Shown: positions 16,509 to 24,957 of the stretch, piece after piece
How the letters are laid out: every line of letters starts with the position of its first letter
How positions within the stretch are numbered: the first letter of the stretch is position 1
Assembly (NCBI GenBank): GCA_024641285.1
Contig: JAHEDH010000015.1
Location: forward strand, 1-38,744
Length of the DNA stretch: 38,744 nt
Source of the DNA: a bacterium
GTDB lineage: Bacteria > Actinomycetota > Acidimicrobiia > Spongiisociales > ZC4RG35
Direction: 5' to 3'
The notes under the pieces: model-generated
Told to the model about the DNA's origin: nothing
What the model saw: only the letters and a program-made list of their open reading frames with translations
The model's database searches: none
Translations under genes and position numbers: made by a program

Positions 16509-16648
16509 GGCGTCGGGCACCCCCCAGCCCGATGCAAAGGACGGGTACCGGCAGCTTCCCCGAGTTGCGCCAGACCTCGCCCGTCCGCCCTCACAGCAGG
16601 GCAGAACGGAGTTCCGGACCCCCCTTCCCGGAACTCCGTTCGTTTTTT
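16509..16648 (+). ncRNA. 6C small RNA
   Basis: Two hairpins each present a run of six cytosines in the loop. Hairpin 1 (16510-16535): a 9-bp stem with one G-U pair closing an ACCCCCCA loop. Hairpin 2 (16604-16641): a perfect 14-bp stem closing an ACCCCCCTTC loop, followed by TTTTTT (16643-16648), so it also acts as the terminator. Two C6-loop hairpins are the defining feature of the actinobacterial 6C RNA (the B11-type sRNA of mycobacteria), which acts in trans by pairing its C-rich loops with G-rich target sites near start codons. The predicted length of about 140 nt is longer than I recall for mycobacterial 6C because of a 68-nt spacer between the hairpins. It lies on the strand opposite both neighbouring genes. 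Confidence 0.8.
16604..16648 (+). terminator. Intrinsic terminator formed by hairpin 2 of the 6C RNA
   Basis: A perfect 14-bp GC-rich stem followed one base later by six T residues on the plus strand. On the minus strand the hairpin lies 24 bp beyond the antiporter stop but has no T-run after it, so it works best in the plus direction. Confidence 0.85.
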
Positions 16649-16671
16649 CGGAGGCTCCGATCGCAATGTGG

Positions 16672-18840
16672 TCACTCCGAGCGTGACGGAAGGGCGATGA
16701 TCATCACCGGCACCTGGGAGTTCTCGATCATGTACGAGACGCGATGGCCGAAGAACGGGCGATTGGAGAGCGGGCGGGCGGCCGTGCCGAACACGGCGAG
16801 ATCCACGCCGCGGGTGTTGGCGAAGTCGACGATCTCCCCCTCGGCGTTGGGCGCGACCCGAACGTCGGTTTCCACGACGACGCCGAGCCGTTCACCGAAT
16901 GCCGCGGCGGCACCCACCATTTCGAGTCCGGTCCGTACGGCGTTCGCCACGGCGGGGTTGTTCTCGAGCATCATCCCCTGGCCCTCTGGCCGATTGACGA
17001 CGTGAATGGCGGACGCCCGGCCACCACTCATGCGGGCGATCGAATAGGCGAGTTCCTCCGCCGCCCTGGACGCACGGGTCGCCACCACCGGGACGAGGAC
17101 GTGTTCAGGAAGGCGGTCGGGGACGTCCCCGGCCACCGACGGGAACCTCACGATCACCGTTGGCAGGTCGACCAACGCGAGCACCCTGTCGACGACGTTG
17201 GAGAACACCCCGCTGTCGGACTCTGCCTCGGATGCGCCGATGACGACCAGGTCGTACCCGAGCCGGGACTCTCGGGCGATGGCCTCCGCGGGATCGGCGG
17301 CCGTCTTGTTGATCACGCGATGGCGCACCCCGCTGAGCGCCTCGAGAACGTCGGACGGGTTCGACGAGCCGCCGCGCACCCTCCTTCCGAACCGCCCACC
17401 CCGCACGTCGACCGCCAGCACGGTGACCTCGGGCTCGTCGAGCACCGAGGCCATCAGGCGCGCCGCATACCGACTGCTGTCGCCACCACGGGTCGGGATC
17501 AGCACCCGCTTCGAACCGAGGATCTCCGAGGCGGCGAGCAGTTCCTCACGATCGAGCCGCCGCCGCTCGTCCTCGGGAACATCCCACCCTCTCACCGCGA
17601 GCTTCAACAGTTGCGGGGCCAGCAGACTCGTGATGATCGCCACCAGCACGATGACGGTGTACCCGGTCTCGGAGAGAACGCCCAGGTTGAGTCCGACGAT
17701 CGCGACCACGATGCCCATGGCGCCGAGCGCCGAGAGCCCCGAGCCGAGCGCGAGCGCCTCGCGGCCGCGCACCCCGGCCAGCCGCCCCCCGATGACAGTC
17801 CCGGTGACCTTCGCCACGATCGCGATGACGGTGAGCCCGAGGGTCCACCCGATCCCGGTCCAACTGTTGAGAAGGCCGACGTCGACCCGCAGTCCGCTGA
17901 AGGCGAAGAAGATGGGGGCGAAGATCGCGGCAGTGGTCGTCTCCAGCACCTGCTCCACCTGCGGGAGCTGATGTCTGAGGGTTGCGAGCAGGATGCCGAC
18001 GATGAACGCTCCCAGGATCGCCTCGAGGCGTAGGAACTGCGTGATCAGCCCACCGGTGAGGGCTGCGACGAGGCTGATCGTGAGCGCTGCCGTGACGGAG
18101 GAGCCCTGCGCCATGACCCGGCGCATCAACGTGTCCAGGGCCCATCTGCCGATCGTCAGGAGGAGCGCCAGGAACACGATCAACCCCCCGAAGGACTGCG
18201 CCAGGAGGGCGAGGTCGAACCCGTCCTGAGCGATCCCGGAAAGGGCCGCCAGCAACAGCCATCCGACCGCGTCCATCGTCATGCCCGCAGCCAGCGTGAT
18301 CTGCCCGAAGTTGCGGCGGAGAAACCCGAGTTCCTGGAGGATCTTGGCGACCACGGGAAGAGCCGAAACGGACAACGCCAGAGCGATGAAGCCTGCGAAC
18401 ACGCCCATCGCCACCCCCTCGCCGATGAACGATTCGGGGACGAGGTACGCCAAGGCGGTCACCACTCCGAGCGGGAGAAGCAGTGCACCGGCCGACACCG
18501 ACAGCGCGGCGTTGCGGAATCGTGCGATGATCGCCAGGTCGGTCTCGAACCCGATCACCACCAGCAGCATGATCACGCCCAGCCACGACAGACCGAAGAT
18601 CACCGACGTGACGACCTCCTCACCGAAGACCCAGTCGAAGGCGTCGGGGGCGAGCTTGCCGAACAGCGACGGCCCGAGCATCACGCCCGCCAGGAGCTCA
18701 CCGACCACCGACGGTTGACCGATCCGCTTCATCAATCCGCCGAGCAGCCGGGCGACTCCGATCAGCAGGGCGAGCTGAACCAGGAACACGAGCACCTCGT
18801 GTTCGCTGAGGGGGGCGGCGTCACCGATCGCGAAGACCAC
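16672..18840 (-). CDS. CPA2-type cation:proton antiporter with C-terminal universal-stress domains
   Basis: About 722 aa. Residues 1-400 are a membrane domain of some 12 segments of the Kef/CPA2 type, with GQPSVVGELLAGVMLGPSLFG and the hydrophobic repeats ending ITSLLAPQLLKL. The cytosolic remainder holds two USP-like domains: KRVLIPTRGGDSSRYAARLM with VVIGASEAESDSGVFSNVVDRV, and HVLVPVVATRASRAAEELAY up to VPVMIIALP. Such proteins exchange K+ or Na+ for protons; the USP part may sense nucleotides. I prefer the GTG at 18840 because TAACGT lies 7 nt upstream; an ATG at 18882 (736 aa) is in frame but has no ribosome-binding site. The ion is not predictable here. Confidence 0.88.
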   Translation of the reverse strand: MVFAIGDAAPLSEHEVLVFLVQLALLIGVARLLGGLMKRIGQPSVVGELLAGVMLGPSLFGKLAPDAFDWVFGEEVVTSVIFGLSWLGVIMLLVVIGFETDLAIIARFRNAALSVSAGALLLPLGVVTALAYLVPESFIGEGVAMGVFAGFIALALSVSALPVVAKILQELGFLRRNFGQITLAAGMTMDAVGWLLLAALSGIAQDGFDLALLAQSFGGLIVFLALLLTIGRWALDTLMRRVMAQGSSVTAALTISLVAALTGGLITQFLRLEAILGAFIVGILLATLRHQLPQVEQVLETTTAAIFAPIFFAFSGLRVDVGLLNSWTGIGWTLGLTVIAIVAKVTGTVIGGRLAGVRGREALALGSGLSALGAMGIVVAIVGLNLGVLSETGYTVIVLVAIITSLLAPQLLKLAVRGWDVPEDERRRLDREELLAASEILGSKRVLIPTRGGDSSRYAARLMASVLDEPEVTVLAVDVRGGRFGRRVRGGSSNPSDVLEALSGVRHRVINKTAADPAEAIARESRLGYDLVVIGASEAESDSGVFSNVVDRVLALVDLPTVIVRFPSVAGDVPDRLPEHVLVPVVATRASRAAEELAYSIARMSGGRASAIHVVNRPEGQGMMLENNPAVANAVRTGLEMVGAAAAFGERLGVVVETDVRVAPNAEGEIVDFANTRGVDLAVFGTAARPLSNRPFFGHRVSYMIENSQVPVMIIALPSRSE

Positions 18841-18847
18841 GGCGGGC

Positions 18848-18853
18848 ACGTTA
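18848..18853 (-). promoter_or_regulatory. Possible -10 box of the antiporter gene (leaderless GTG start)
   Basis: TAACGT on the minus strand 7 nt before an in-frame GTG (18840). If real, the protein starts at that GTG rather than at the upstream ATG. Confidence 0.4.
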
Positions 18854-18882
18854 GGCGGAGTCGGCCGTCGGCTCTCGGCCAT

Positions 18883-19155
18883 CCGCAATCGGCGCAGGTG
18901 ACCGGTTGCCGTGGCAAAGGAAATGTGAAGCGACCTGATCCAGCGCTGCGTTCCCACCGATGGGGCGGCAGCCCCGGCCTACCTGGCATCGCCGGCGGCA
19001 ATCGACACTGCCGACCCGGCCTCTGGCATGACACGCGCGGGCGGCAGCCCCGGCCGACTGGCGTCTGTTTCGGACCAGCAGATCCCTTCCCGACTCCAAC
19101 TCACCTGTTCGAAAGTCGGCCGGCATGAACGCTGCCGGCATCAACCTGCCGAGGG
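18883..19155. repeat. Spacer with a 17-bp direct repeat
   Basis: Between the antiporter and ychF, both on the minus strand. GGGCGGCAGCCCCGGCC occurs twice, at 18963-18979 and 19039-19055, each able to fold on itself through GGGC/GCCC. I see no coding frame of quality, no T-tracted terminator and no RNA family. Confidence 0.5.
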
Positions 19156-20247
19156 TCAGACGTTGAAGCGGAAGAGGACGACATCGCCGTCGGCCATCGT
19201 GTAGTCCTTGCCCTCGATGCGAATCTTGCCCGCGGCGCGCATCGCCGCCTCGGAGCCGTGCTTCTCGAGATCGTCGATCGAGTAGATCTCGGCGCGGATG
19301 AAGCCGCGCTCGAAGTCGGTGTGAATGACGCCCGCTGCTTGGGGTGCCTTGATGCCGGCCTTGATCGTCCACGCCCTGATCTCCTTGGGGCCCGCCGTGA
19401 AAAACGTCTCGAGCCCGAGCAACGCATAGGCGGCCCGTGCGAGCTTGGCGAGCCCCGGCTCATCGAGATCGAGGTCGGACAGGAACGTCGCCTGGTCGTC
19501 TGCGTCGAGCAGGGCGATCTCGGCCTCGATCTCTGCACAGATCACCACCATCCCCGCTCCGTCGGATCTCGCCCGCTCCGCCACCCGCGCGGTCAACTCG
19601 TTCCCACCCAAGCCCTCCTCGTCGACGTTCGCCACGTACAACACGGGCTTGTATGTGATCAGTTGGGCCTGCCTGAGGATCGCAGCCTCGTCGGGGTTCA
19701 CCGCCAAGGAGCGGGCCGGCAGCCCCTCCCCCAGGTGAGCGACGACGCGCTCGAAGAGCCTCAGTTCGGCTGCGGCACCTTTGTCTCCCGTTCGGACCGA
19801 ACGGGCCAGGCGATCGACCCGCTTCTCGGCAACCGCGAGGTCGGCGAGCACCAGCTCCAGTTCGATGGTGTCGATGTCACGGTCGGGGTCGACGGAGCCC
19901 TCCACATGGGTGACGTCCGACGACTCGAAGCACCGCACGACGTGCAGGATGGCGTCGACGGAACGGATGTGGCCGAGGAACTGGTTTCCCAGTCCCTCGC
20001 CCTCGGAAGCGCCCTTGACCAGCCCGGCGATGTCGAGGATCTCGACCGCTGCCGGGACGACCTTCTGGGTCGGGATCAGGGCTTCGATCCTCGCCAGCCG
20101 CTCGTCCGGCACCGGAACGACACCGACATTCGGCTCGATGGTGGCGAAGGGGTAGTTGGCCGCCTCCGCTCCGGCCGCGGTGAGTGCATTGAAGAGGGTG
20201 GACTTGCCGACGTTGGGCAGGCCCACGATTCCAGCCTGGACGGCCAT
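19156..20247 (-). CDS. ychF: Redox-regulated ATPase YchF (Obg-like ATPase)
   Basis: A 363-aa P-loop protein, exactly the usual YchF length. Walker A is GLPNVGKST (about 9-17), switch II is [20 protein letters not shown], and the base-recognition motif is NVDE instead of NKxD, the change that makes YchF bind ATP rather than GTP. A coiled-coil middle follows, then the C-terminal TGS-like domain ([22 protein letters not shown]...[18 protein letters not shown]). It binds ribosomes and acts in translation and stress responses. The ATG at 20247 has GGAG upstream; an upstream extension of the frame is unsupported. Confidence 0.96.
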   Translation of the reverse strand: MAVQAGIVGLPNVGKSTLFNALTAAGAEAANYPFATIEPNVGVVPVPDERLARIEALIPTQKVVPAAVEILDIAGLVKGASEGEGLGNQFLGHIRSVDAILHVVRCFESSDVTHVEGSVDPDRDIDTIELELVLADLAVAEKRVDRLARSVRTGDKGAAAELRLFERVVAHLGEGLPARSLAVNPDEAAILRQAQLITYKPVLYVANVDEEGLGGNELTARVAERARSDGAGMVVICAEIEAEIALLDADDQATFLSDLDLDEPGLAKLARAAYALLGLETFFTAGPKEIRAWTIKAGIKAPQAAGVIHTDFERGFIRAEIYSIDDLEKHGSEAAMRAAGKIRIEGKDYTMADGDVVLFRFNV

Positions 20248-20321
20248 GATCGATCGACTCCGGTTTCGGGTGGACGCTCGGAACCCGAGCCACCCGCAGG
20301 TTAACGGGCGGCATCTCGGTC

Positions 20322-20494
20322 GTTTGTCCCCCTCGAGGGAACAGGCTTCTGTTACCAACCCCCATGCGGGGCAGTGTTTGTTCCCACCTCGGGGGAACAG
20401 GCTTGCGCAAGCAAGCCATGGGGAGTTGCACGCGTTCCGCTCGATGCCCCTGGCTGCCCAAGGGGGCAGCCCGTCCCCCTCTCGGGGGACAAAG
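20322..20494. repeat. Cluster of palindromic repeat units in the ychF-gpsA spacer
   Basis: Three related hairpin units lie between divergent ychF and gpsA. Unit A (20323-20348) and unit B (20377-20406) share the pattern TTTGTYCCC..CTCGRGGGAACAGGCTT; unit C (20473-20494) is the same kind of palindrome in the opposite orientation (GTCCCCCT-CT-CGGGGGAC-AAA). Two further hairpins sit among them: GGCTTG/CAAGCC (20400-20417) and GGCTGCCC/GGGCAGCC (20452-20471). This looks like a dispersed REP-like element or a structured leader; no copy of the unit was noticed elsewhere in the window. Confidence 0.6.
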
Positions 20495-20512
20495 GGGCGT
20501 CATGAGGGCAGC

Positions 20513-20518
20513 TATCGT
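20513..20518 (+). promoter_or_regulatory. Probable -10 box of gpsA
   Basis: TATCGT ends exactly 6 nt before the gpsA ATG at 20525 with no ribosome-binding site between, the leaderless arrangement. Confidence 0.5.
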
Positions 20519-20524
20519 CGGTGA

Positions 20525-21517
20525 ATGCGGATTGCTGTCATCGGAGCGGGCTCTTGGGGTACGACGGTCGCCGCTCTCGCCGCCCGGGCGAACCCGACGA
20601 CGTTGTGGGCCAGGCGGCCCGAGTTGGCCACGATGATCAACACCGAGGCGGTCAACGCCGACTACCTGCCCGGGCACCGGCTCCCGTACGGCCTCAGGGC
20701 GACCTCGGATCTCGCCGAGTGCGTCGCCGGCGCCGACGCACTCGTGATGGGCGTCCCGTCTCACGGCTACCGCGCGGTCATGGAGAAACTGGCGGGATCC
20801 GTCCCGGCGTCGATGCCCATACTGAGCCTGACGAAGGGCATCGAGCAGGGAACCTCCCTCCGGATGACCGAGGTGATCAGCGAGGTGCTCCCCGATCACG
20901 ATGAGAGCAAGATCGGTGTCCTCACCGGCCCCAATCTCGCCAAGGAGGTCATCGCCGGCCAGCCCGCCGCCGCCGTCGTGGCGATGGCGGACGGCGACAC
21001 GGCAGCGGCACTCCAGTCGGTGTTCATGGATCCGACCTTCCGCGTCTATACGAACACCGACGTGATCGGTTGCGAACTGGCAGGCGCATTGAAGAACGTC
21101 ATGGCGATCGCCGCCGGCATGGCCAAGGGCCTGGGGTTCGGACAGAACACGTTGGCGGCGCTGATCACCCGAGCGTTGGCGGAGATCACCCGCCTCGGAG
21201 TCACGTTGGGCGGCCGCCCGGAGACCTTCGCCGGTCTGGCCGGAATGGGTGATCTGATCGCCACCTGTCAGTCGGATCAGAGCCGCAACAACCGGGTGGG
21301 CATGGGTCTGGCGGCGGGGAAGAAGACCGACGACATCATCGAAGAGATGAAGATGGTCGCCGAGGGCGTCAAGAGCGTCGGGCCGATCCTGGATCTGGCA
21401 GGCGGCCAGAGCGTCGAGATGCCCATCGCCCACCAGGTCGACCAGGTCATCAACCACGGCGCCCACCCCCGCGAAGCCGTTCTCTCCCTGATGACGAGGG
21501 ACGCCAAGAGCGAGTGA
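20525..21517 (+). CDS. gpsA: NAD(P)-dependent glycerol-3-phosphate dehydrogenase
   Basis: A 330-aa cytosolic enzyme reducing dihydroxyacetone phosphate to sn-glycerol-3-phosphate for phospholipid synthesis. The N-terminal Rossmann motif is VIGAGSWGTTVA, followed by LVMGVPSHGYR, LSLTKGIEQG and LTGPNLAKEV. The catalytic lysine lies in GCELAGALKNVMAIAAGMAKG, and GMGDLIATCQSDQSRN is the GpsA C-terminal signature. The ATG begins directly at the Rossmann strand, consistent with a leaderless start. Divergent from ychF across a 277 bp hairpin-rich spacer. Confidence 0.96.
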   Translation: MRIAVIGAGSWGTTVAALAARANPTTLWARRPELATMINTEAVNADYLPGHRLPYGLRATSDLAECVAGADALVMGVPSHGYRAVMEKLAGSVPASMPILSLTKGIEQGTSLRMTEVISEVLPDHDESKIGVLTGPNLAKEVIAGQPAAAVVAMADGDTAAALQSVFMDPTFRVYTNTDVIGCELAGALKNVMAIAAGMAKGLGFGQNTLAALITRALAEITRLGVTLGGRPETFAGLAGMGDLIATCQSDQSRNNRVGMGLAAGKKTDDIIEEMKMVAEGVKSVGPILDLAGGQSVEMPIAHQVDQVINHGAHPREAVLSLMTRDAKSE

Positions 21518-21582
21518 AAGGCCACGCGCCTCACGCGGTGCCCTCCCGACGAAGCTTCGCAAAGCGCGGAGCGTGGAGCGCA

Positions 21583-21588
21583 TAGAGT
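21583..21588 (+). promoter_or_regulatory. Probable -10 box of the MaoC-type hydratase gene
   Basis: TAGAGT ends 7 nt before the ATG at 21596. A weak GAGG stretch lies directly against the ATG, too close for a normal SD. Confidence 0.45.
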
Positions 21589-21595
21589 CTCGAGG

Positions 21596-22045
21596 ATGAG
21601 ATTCGAATCGGTTGAGGCGTTGAAGGAAGCGGTCGGACAGCATCTCGGGTACTCCGAGTGGATGGAGATCACACAGGATCGGGTGAACCGGTTCGCCGAC
21701 GCCACCGACGACCACCAGTTCATCCACATCGATCCCGCCGCCGCAGCCAAGACACCGTTCGGGGGCACCATCGCCCACGGCTACCTGACGCTTTCGCTGG
21801 TGGTTCCGCTGGTCTCGCAGATCTATGGGGTCGACGGCGTCCGCATGGGGGTCAACTACGGCACCAACAAGGTCCGATTCCCGGCCCCGGTGCCGGTCGG
21901 AGCCAACATCCGTGCCGGGGCGGAGCTGACCTCGGTCACCGACGTACCGGGCGGCGTCCAGGTCGAGTTGATCGTCACGATCGAAGTCGATGGCGGAGCG
22001 AAACCGGCGTGCGTCGCCGAGACGGTGTCGCGATTGTACGTCTGA
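21596..22045 (+). CDS. MaoC-like (R)-specific enoyl-CoA hydratase
   Basis: A 149-aa single hot-dog-fold protein, the length of the MaoC group that includes mycobacterial Rv0130. The hydratase-2 motif is present: FADATDDHQFIHIDPAAA (about residues 33-50) with the catalytic Asp and His, then PFGGTIAHGYLTLSL. It should hydrate trans-2-enoyl thioesters or run the reverse dehydration, in fatty-acid metabolism; the substrate chain length is not predictable. The C terminus is the usual dimer strand (VQVELIVTIEVDG). The stop codon abuts that of the convergent MocR gene so that both TGAs form a single TGATCA palindrome. Confidence 0.9.
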   Translation: MRFESVEALKEAVGQHLGYSEWMEITQDRVNRFADATDDHQFIHIDPAAAAKTPFGGTIAHGYLTLSLVVPLVSQIYGVDGVRMGVNYGTNKVRFPAPVPVGANIRAGAELTSVTDVPGGVQVELIVTIEVDGGAKPACVAETVSRLYV

Positions 22046-23332
22046 TCACCCCGAGCGCGTATGGGTGCGGCCCGGACTGATGGAGGCCGCGACCACCTGA
22101 GCGACGTCCGCTGCCTGAGGCCCGGTCATCCGACTCGTCGTCACCCTGACGGCGCGTGTGTCGTCCATCACGAAGGCATCCCCTGACCTGATCGCGTAGC
22201 CGGCGTCGATACACCCGGCGACCGTCGCCGCTGGATCGGGCACCGGTACCCACACGTTGAGTCCCGACGGCGCCTCGACGATCACGCCGGCCGCGGCCAG
22301 TTCTGCGACGAATCGAGTGCGACGCTCCGCGTACATCAGGGTTGCGCGCTCGAGGTCCGCTCCCGACGTCTCGAGGAGCGTGGCGGCCAGACGCTGGAGG
22401 AGATGGCTCACCCAGCCCGGCCCGACCGCCTGACGTGCGCGCAGCCGGTCGATGGTGGCCCGATCACCGAAGAGAGCGGCGATGCGGAGATCGGGCCCGA
22501 GCGCCTTCGACATGCTGCTTGCCACAGCCCAACGATCTCTGCCGGGGCCGATCGGTCGGACATCGACTCCGGAGATGGAGCCGGCATGGTCGTCCTCGAT
22601 GGTCAAGAGATCGGGATGACGCTCGATGACCGCAGCGAGCTCTCTTGCCCGGTCGGCCGTGATGCAGGCACCGGTCGGGTTCTGGACTCTCGAGGTGAGC
22701 ACCACGGCATCGAGGCGTCCGACCACCGCGGCGAGCGCATCCGGGCGGACGCCGTGTGCGTCGATCGCGATCGGTACCGGCCGTAGCAGCATGGCCCGCA
22801 CGAGGTCGGCCATGGCCGGCCACCCAGGGTTCTCGATCCCGACGCGATCGCCTGGCCGGAGATGGGCCGACAACACCCGCTCGATCCCATCGAGAGCGCC
22901 GCTGACCACCGCCATCTCACCGACGGGGTCGATCAGATGGGCGCGGACCGCAGCTTCGAAATCGGAGAGCACCGGAGCGTCGCCATAGAGCGTCGTGGGC
23001 AGGTGCATCTTCCCGATAGCGGCGGCGAGATCAGGGAGCAGAGCAGGATCGGGGTTTCCGGTTGCGAAGTCGATGGTGTCCTCGCCGATCACCGGTTCGA
23101 CCGTGAAGCTGGGGCGACGGTCTGCGACGAACGTCCCGTTTCTCCCGCGGCCGATCACCAATCCCCGCTCGGCAAGAGTCCGATAGGCGCTCGCCACCGT
23201 GTTCGGTGCCAGATCGAGGTTTCCGGCGGCGGTCCTCACCGGCTCGAGCCGGTCGCCCGGCGCCCGGCGGCCTGCCACGATCTCCGACTCGAGGTGCGCC
23301 GCCAATTCAGCAGCAGTAGCGAAAGAAGACAT
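22046..23332 (-). CDS. MocR-family transcriptional regulator (GntR HTH plus aminotransferase domain)
   Basis: A 428-aa protein. Residues 1-72 form a GntR winged helix (RLEPVRTAAGNLDLAPNTVASAYRTL...GLVIGRGRNGTFV). The rest is a fold-type I aminotransferase domain with NPDPALLP, YGD, VVSGALDGIERVL, VQNPTGA and the PLP lysine in ASSMSKALG (Lys276). The usual D-x-Y triad is DDH here. MocR proteins sense PLP or aminated ligands and often control a divergent gene. The divergent neighbour is a PNPOx-like protein, which fits a vitamin-B6-linked regulator of the PdxR/PtsJ kind, by inference. AAGGTGA lies about 9 nt before the ATG. Confidence 0.92.
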   Translation of the reverse strand: MSSFATAAELAAHLESEIVAGRRAPGDRLEPVRTAAGNLDLAPNTVASAYRTLAERGLVIGRGRNGTFVADRRPSFTVEPVIGEDTIDFATGNPDPALLPDLAAAIGKMHLPTTLYGDAPVLSDFEAAVRAHLIDPVGEMAVVSGALDGIERVLSAHLRPGDRVGIENPGWPAMADLVRAMLLRPVPIAIDAHGVRPDALAAVVGRLDAVVLTSRVQNPTGACITADRARELAAVIERHPDLLTIEDDHAGSISGVDVRPIGPGRDRWAVASSMSKALGPDLRIAALFGDRATIDRLRARQAVGPGWVSHLLQRLAATLLETSGADLERATLMYAERRTRFVAELAAAGVIVEAPSGLNVWVPVPDPAATVAGCIDAGYAIRSGDAFVMDDTRAVRVTTSRMTGPQAADVAQVVAASISPGRTHTRSG

Positions 23333-23344
23333 GCTACGATCACC

Positions 23345-23378
23345 TTAACACAAAGATTGCATTTGTATCAACACATAC
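23345..23378. promoter_or_regulatory. AT-rich operator candidate between the MocR gene and its divergent operon
   Basis: The only AT-rich stretch of this intergenic region. It holds an inverted repeat ACAAA(N7)TTTGT (23350-23366), a second one GTAT(N6)ATAC (23365-23378), and AACACA twice as a direct repeat. A TTGATA (minus strand, 23366-23371) could be a -35 box for the MocR gene. It is a natural place for MocR autoregulation and control of the divergent genes; inferred. Confidence 0.4.
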
Positions 23379-23413
23379 GCCACCGTGCGGTACGCCGAGC
23401 GATCGAAGAGACC

Positions 23414-24055
23414 ATGCCAGCTCCAACCGAGAGAACCACCGTTCGTCGAGACGATCGAGCCCACTACGAACGAAAGACCATCGATGCCATCCTCGACGAG
23501 GCCTACTACGCGCATGTCGGCTTCGTATCGGAATCGACGCCCGTCGTCATCCCGATGCTCCACGCCCGGATCGACGACACGCTCTATCTCCATGGCGGCC
23601 CGGCGAGCAGGATCATGCGCACGCTCAAACAGGGCGACGAGGTCTGCGTCACGGTCACCCTCCTCGACGGCCTGGTACTCGCACGATCCGCATTCCATCA
23701 CTCGGCCAACTATCGGTCGGTCGTCGTCTTCGGCCGCCCAACCGTCGTCGACGACCTCGCCACGAGGTTCAGGGTCCTCGACGCCTACACCGACAAGCTG
23801 GTACCCGACCGCCGCCCACACCTGAGGGAGATGACCGAGAAGGAGGTCCGCGCCACGGTGGTGCTGTCACTGCCCCTCGACGAGGCATCAGCGAAGATCC
23901 GCTCGGGAGGGCCGGTCGACGACCCCGAGGACATGGAACTGGACATCTGGGCGGGCGTCATCCCGCTCGCACTCACGGCGGGAGACCCCATCGACGATCC
24001 GCTGATGCGCCCCGGAATCGAGAGACCGCCGCACGTCGACCGGATCGGACGATGA
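23414..24055 (+). CDS. Pyridoxamine 5'-phosphate oxidase-family (FMN-binding split barrel) protein
   Basis: A 213-aa protein of the PNPOx-like split-barrel group (Pyridox_ox_2 type). The pattern of a short helix (ILDEAYYAHVGFV), strands VVIPMLHARIDDTLYLHGGPASRIMR and a YRSVVVFGRP strand is characteristic; the glycine/serine stretch HGGPASR would contact the flavin phosphate. Members bind FMN, F420 or heme and many are not true PNP oxidases. It starts a three-gene operon (ATGA overlap with the EamA gene) divergent from the MocR regulator. A link to vitamin B6 comes from that neighbour, not from a catalytic residue I can see. Confidence 0.85.
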   Translation: MPAPTERTTVRRDDRAHYERKTIDAILDEAYYAHVGFVSESTPVVIPMLHARIDDTLYLHGGPASRIMRTLKQGDEVCVTVTLLDGLVLARSAFHHSANYRSVVVFGRPTVVDDLATRFRVLDAYTDKLVPDRRPHLREMTEKEVRATVVLSLPLDEASAKIRSGGPVDDPEDMELDIWAGVIPLALTAGDPIDDPLMRPGIERPPHVDRIGR

Positions 24056-24957
24056 CTGCGCACAACCGGATCCTCGAGAAGACCACCAGCGCCAACGACG
24101 GCCCGTTCTCCACCCAGGACTGGGCTCTGTTCTGGGGCATAGCCCTCATTTGGGGCGCATCGTTCCTGCTGATCGCCATCGCACTCGAGTCGCTCCACCC
24201 CGGAGCGATCACGTTCGGACGGGTGGGATTCGGAGCCGCAGCACTGGCCGTCACACCAGCGGCGAGAAAGCGCATCGACCCCGAGGACCGTCGCCGGCTC
24301 GTGGTGTTGTCGCTCGTGTGGGTGGCGATCCCCTTCACGCTGTTCCCCCTCGCCGAGCAACACATCAACTCTGCGGTGACAGGCCTGTTGAACGGGGCCA
24401 TGCCGATCTTCGCGGCTCTGGTCGCGGCGCTGTTCCTCCGCGAGTTCCCCCGAGGCGCACAGCTGGCCGGGCTCCTGACCGGATTCACCGGAGTCGTGCT
24501 CATTTCGATCCCCTCGATCGGTGAAGGCTCGAACGCCGCGCTCGGCGTCTTCCTGGTTCTGCTCGCCACCGTGTGCTACGGGTTCGCCGTGAACATCGCA
24601 GCGCCGCTCCAACGCAGATACGGCTCCGTTGCGGTGATGTCGAAGATGCTCGTGCTCGCCACGGTCTGGACGCTCCCCTACGGCGTCTGGGGACTGGCGG
24701 AGAGCACGTTCGAGCCCGGGCCCGTACTCGCCACCTTCGTCCTGGGTGTCGTCGGAACGGGCGCTGCGTTCGCGATCATGGCGAGCCTGGTCGGGAGCGT
24801 CGGTTCGACACGCGCTTCGTTCATCACCTATCTCATCCCGTTCGTGGCACTGGCGCTCGGTGTCGCGTTTCTCGGCGACGAGGTCAGGCCGCTGGCGATC
24901 GTGGGTGTGCTGCTGGTTGTGAGCGGAGCCGTCCTGGCCTCGAGGAGGCGAGCATGA
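24052..24957 (+). CDS. EamA-family (DMT) transporter
   Basis: A 301-aa membrane protein with ten hydrophobic segments in two EamA repeats (about 25-155 and 170-298). Typical family words are ALIWGASFLLIAIAL and NSAVTGLLNGAMPIFAALVAALFLRE in repeat one, and ITYLIPFVALALGVAFLGDEV in repeat two. Such proteins usually export amino acids or other small metabolites. It overlaps its neighbours by 4 bp on both sides, so it is translated together with the PNPOx-like protein and the rhodanese. Substrate unknown; a sulfur- or amine-containing metabolite would fit the neighbours, which is speculation. Confidence 0.9.
   Translation: MTAHNRILEKTTSANDGPFSTQDWALFWGIALIWGASFLLIAIALESLHPGAITFGRVGFGAAALAVTPAARKRIDPEDRRRLVVLSLVWVAIPFTLFPLAEQHINSAVTGLLNGAMPIFAALVAALFLREFPRGAQLAGLLTGFTGVVLISIPSIGEGSNAALGVFLVLLATVCYGFAVNIAAPLQRRYGSVAVMSKMLVLATVWTLPYGVWGLAESTFEPGPVLATFVLGVVGTGAAFAIMASLVGSVGSTRASFITYLIPFVALALGVAFLGDEVRPLAIVGVLLVVSGAVLASRRRA

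Noticed and set aside
16604-16648. Hairpin as a terminator of the antiporter gene (minus strand)
   Set aside because: The T-run is on the plus strand only; in the minus direction the hairpin is followed by a GC-containing stretch. It may still help transcript stability there.
16474-16686. Small plus-strand open frame over the 6C RNA region
   Set aside because: It runs through both hairpins and the terminator; RNA structure explains the sequence better than a protein.
20377-20406. SOS/LexA-type box in the gpsA upstream region
   Set aside because: The palindrome is GTTCCC..GGGAAC; the actinobacterial LexA site is GAAC(N4)GTTC, the opposite orientation and spacing.
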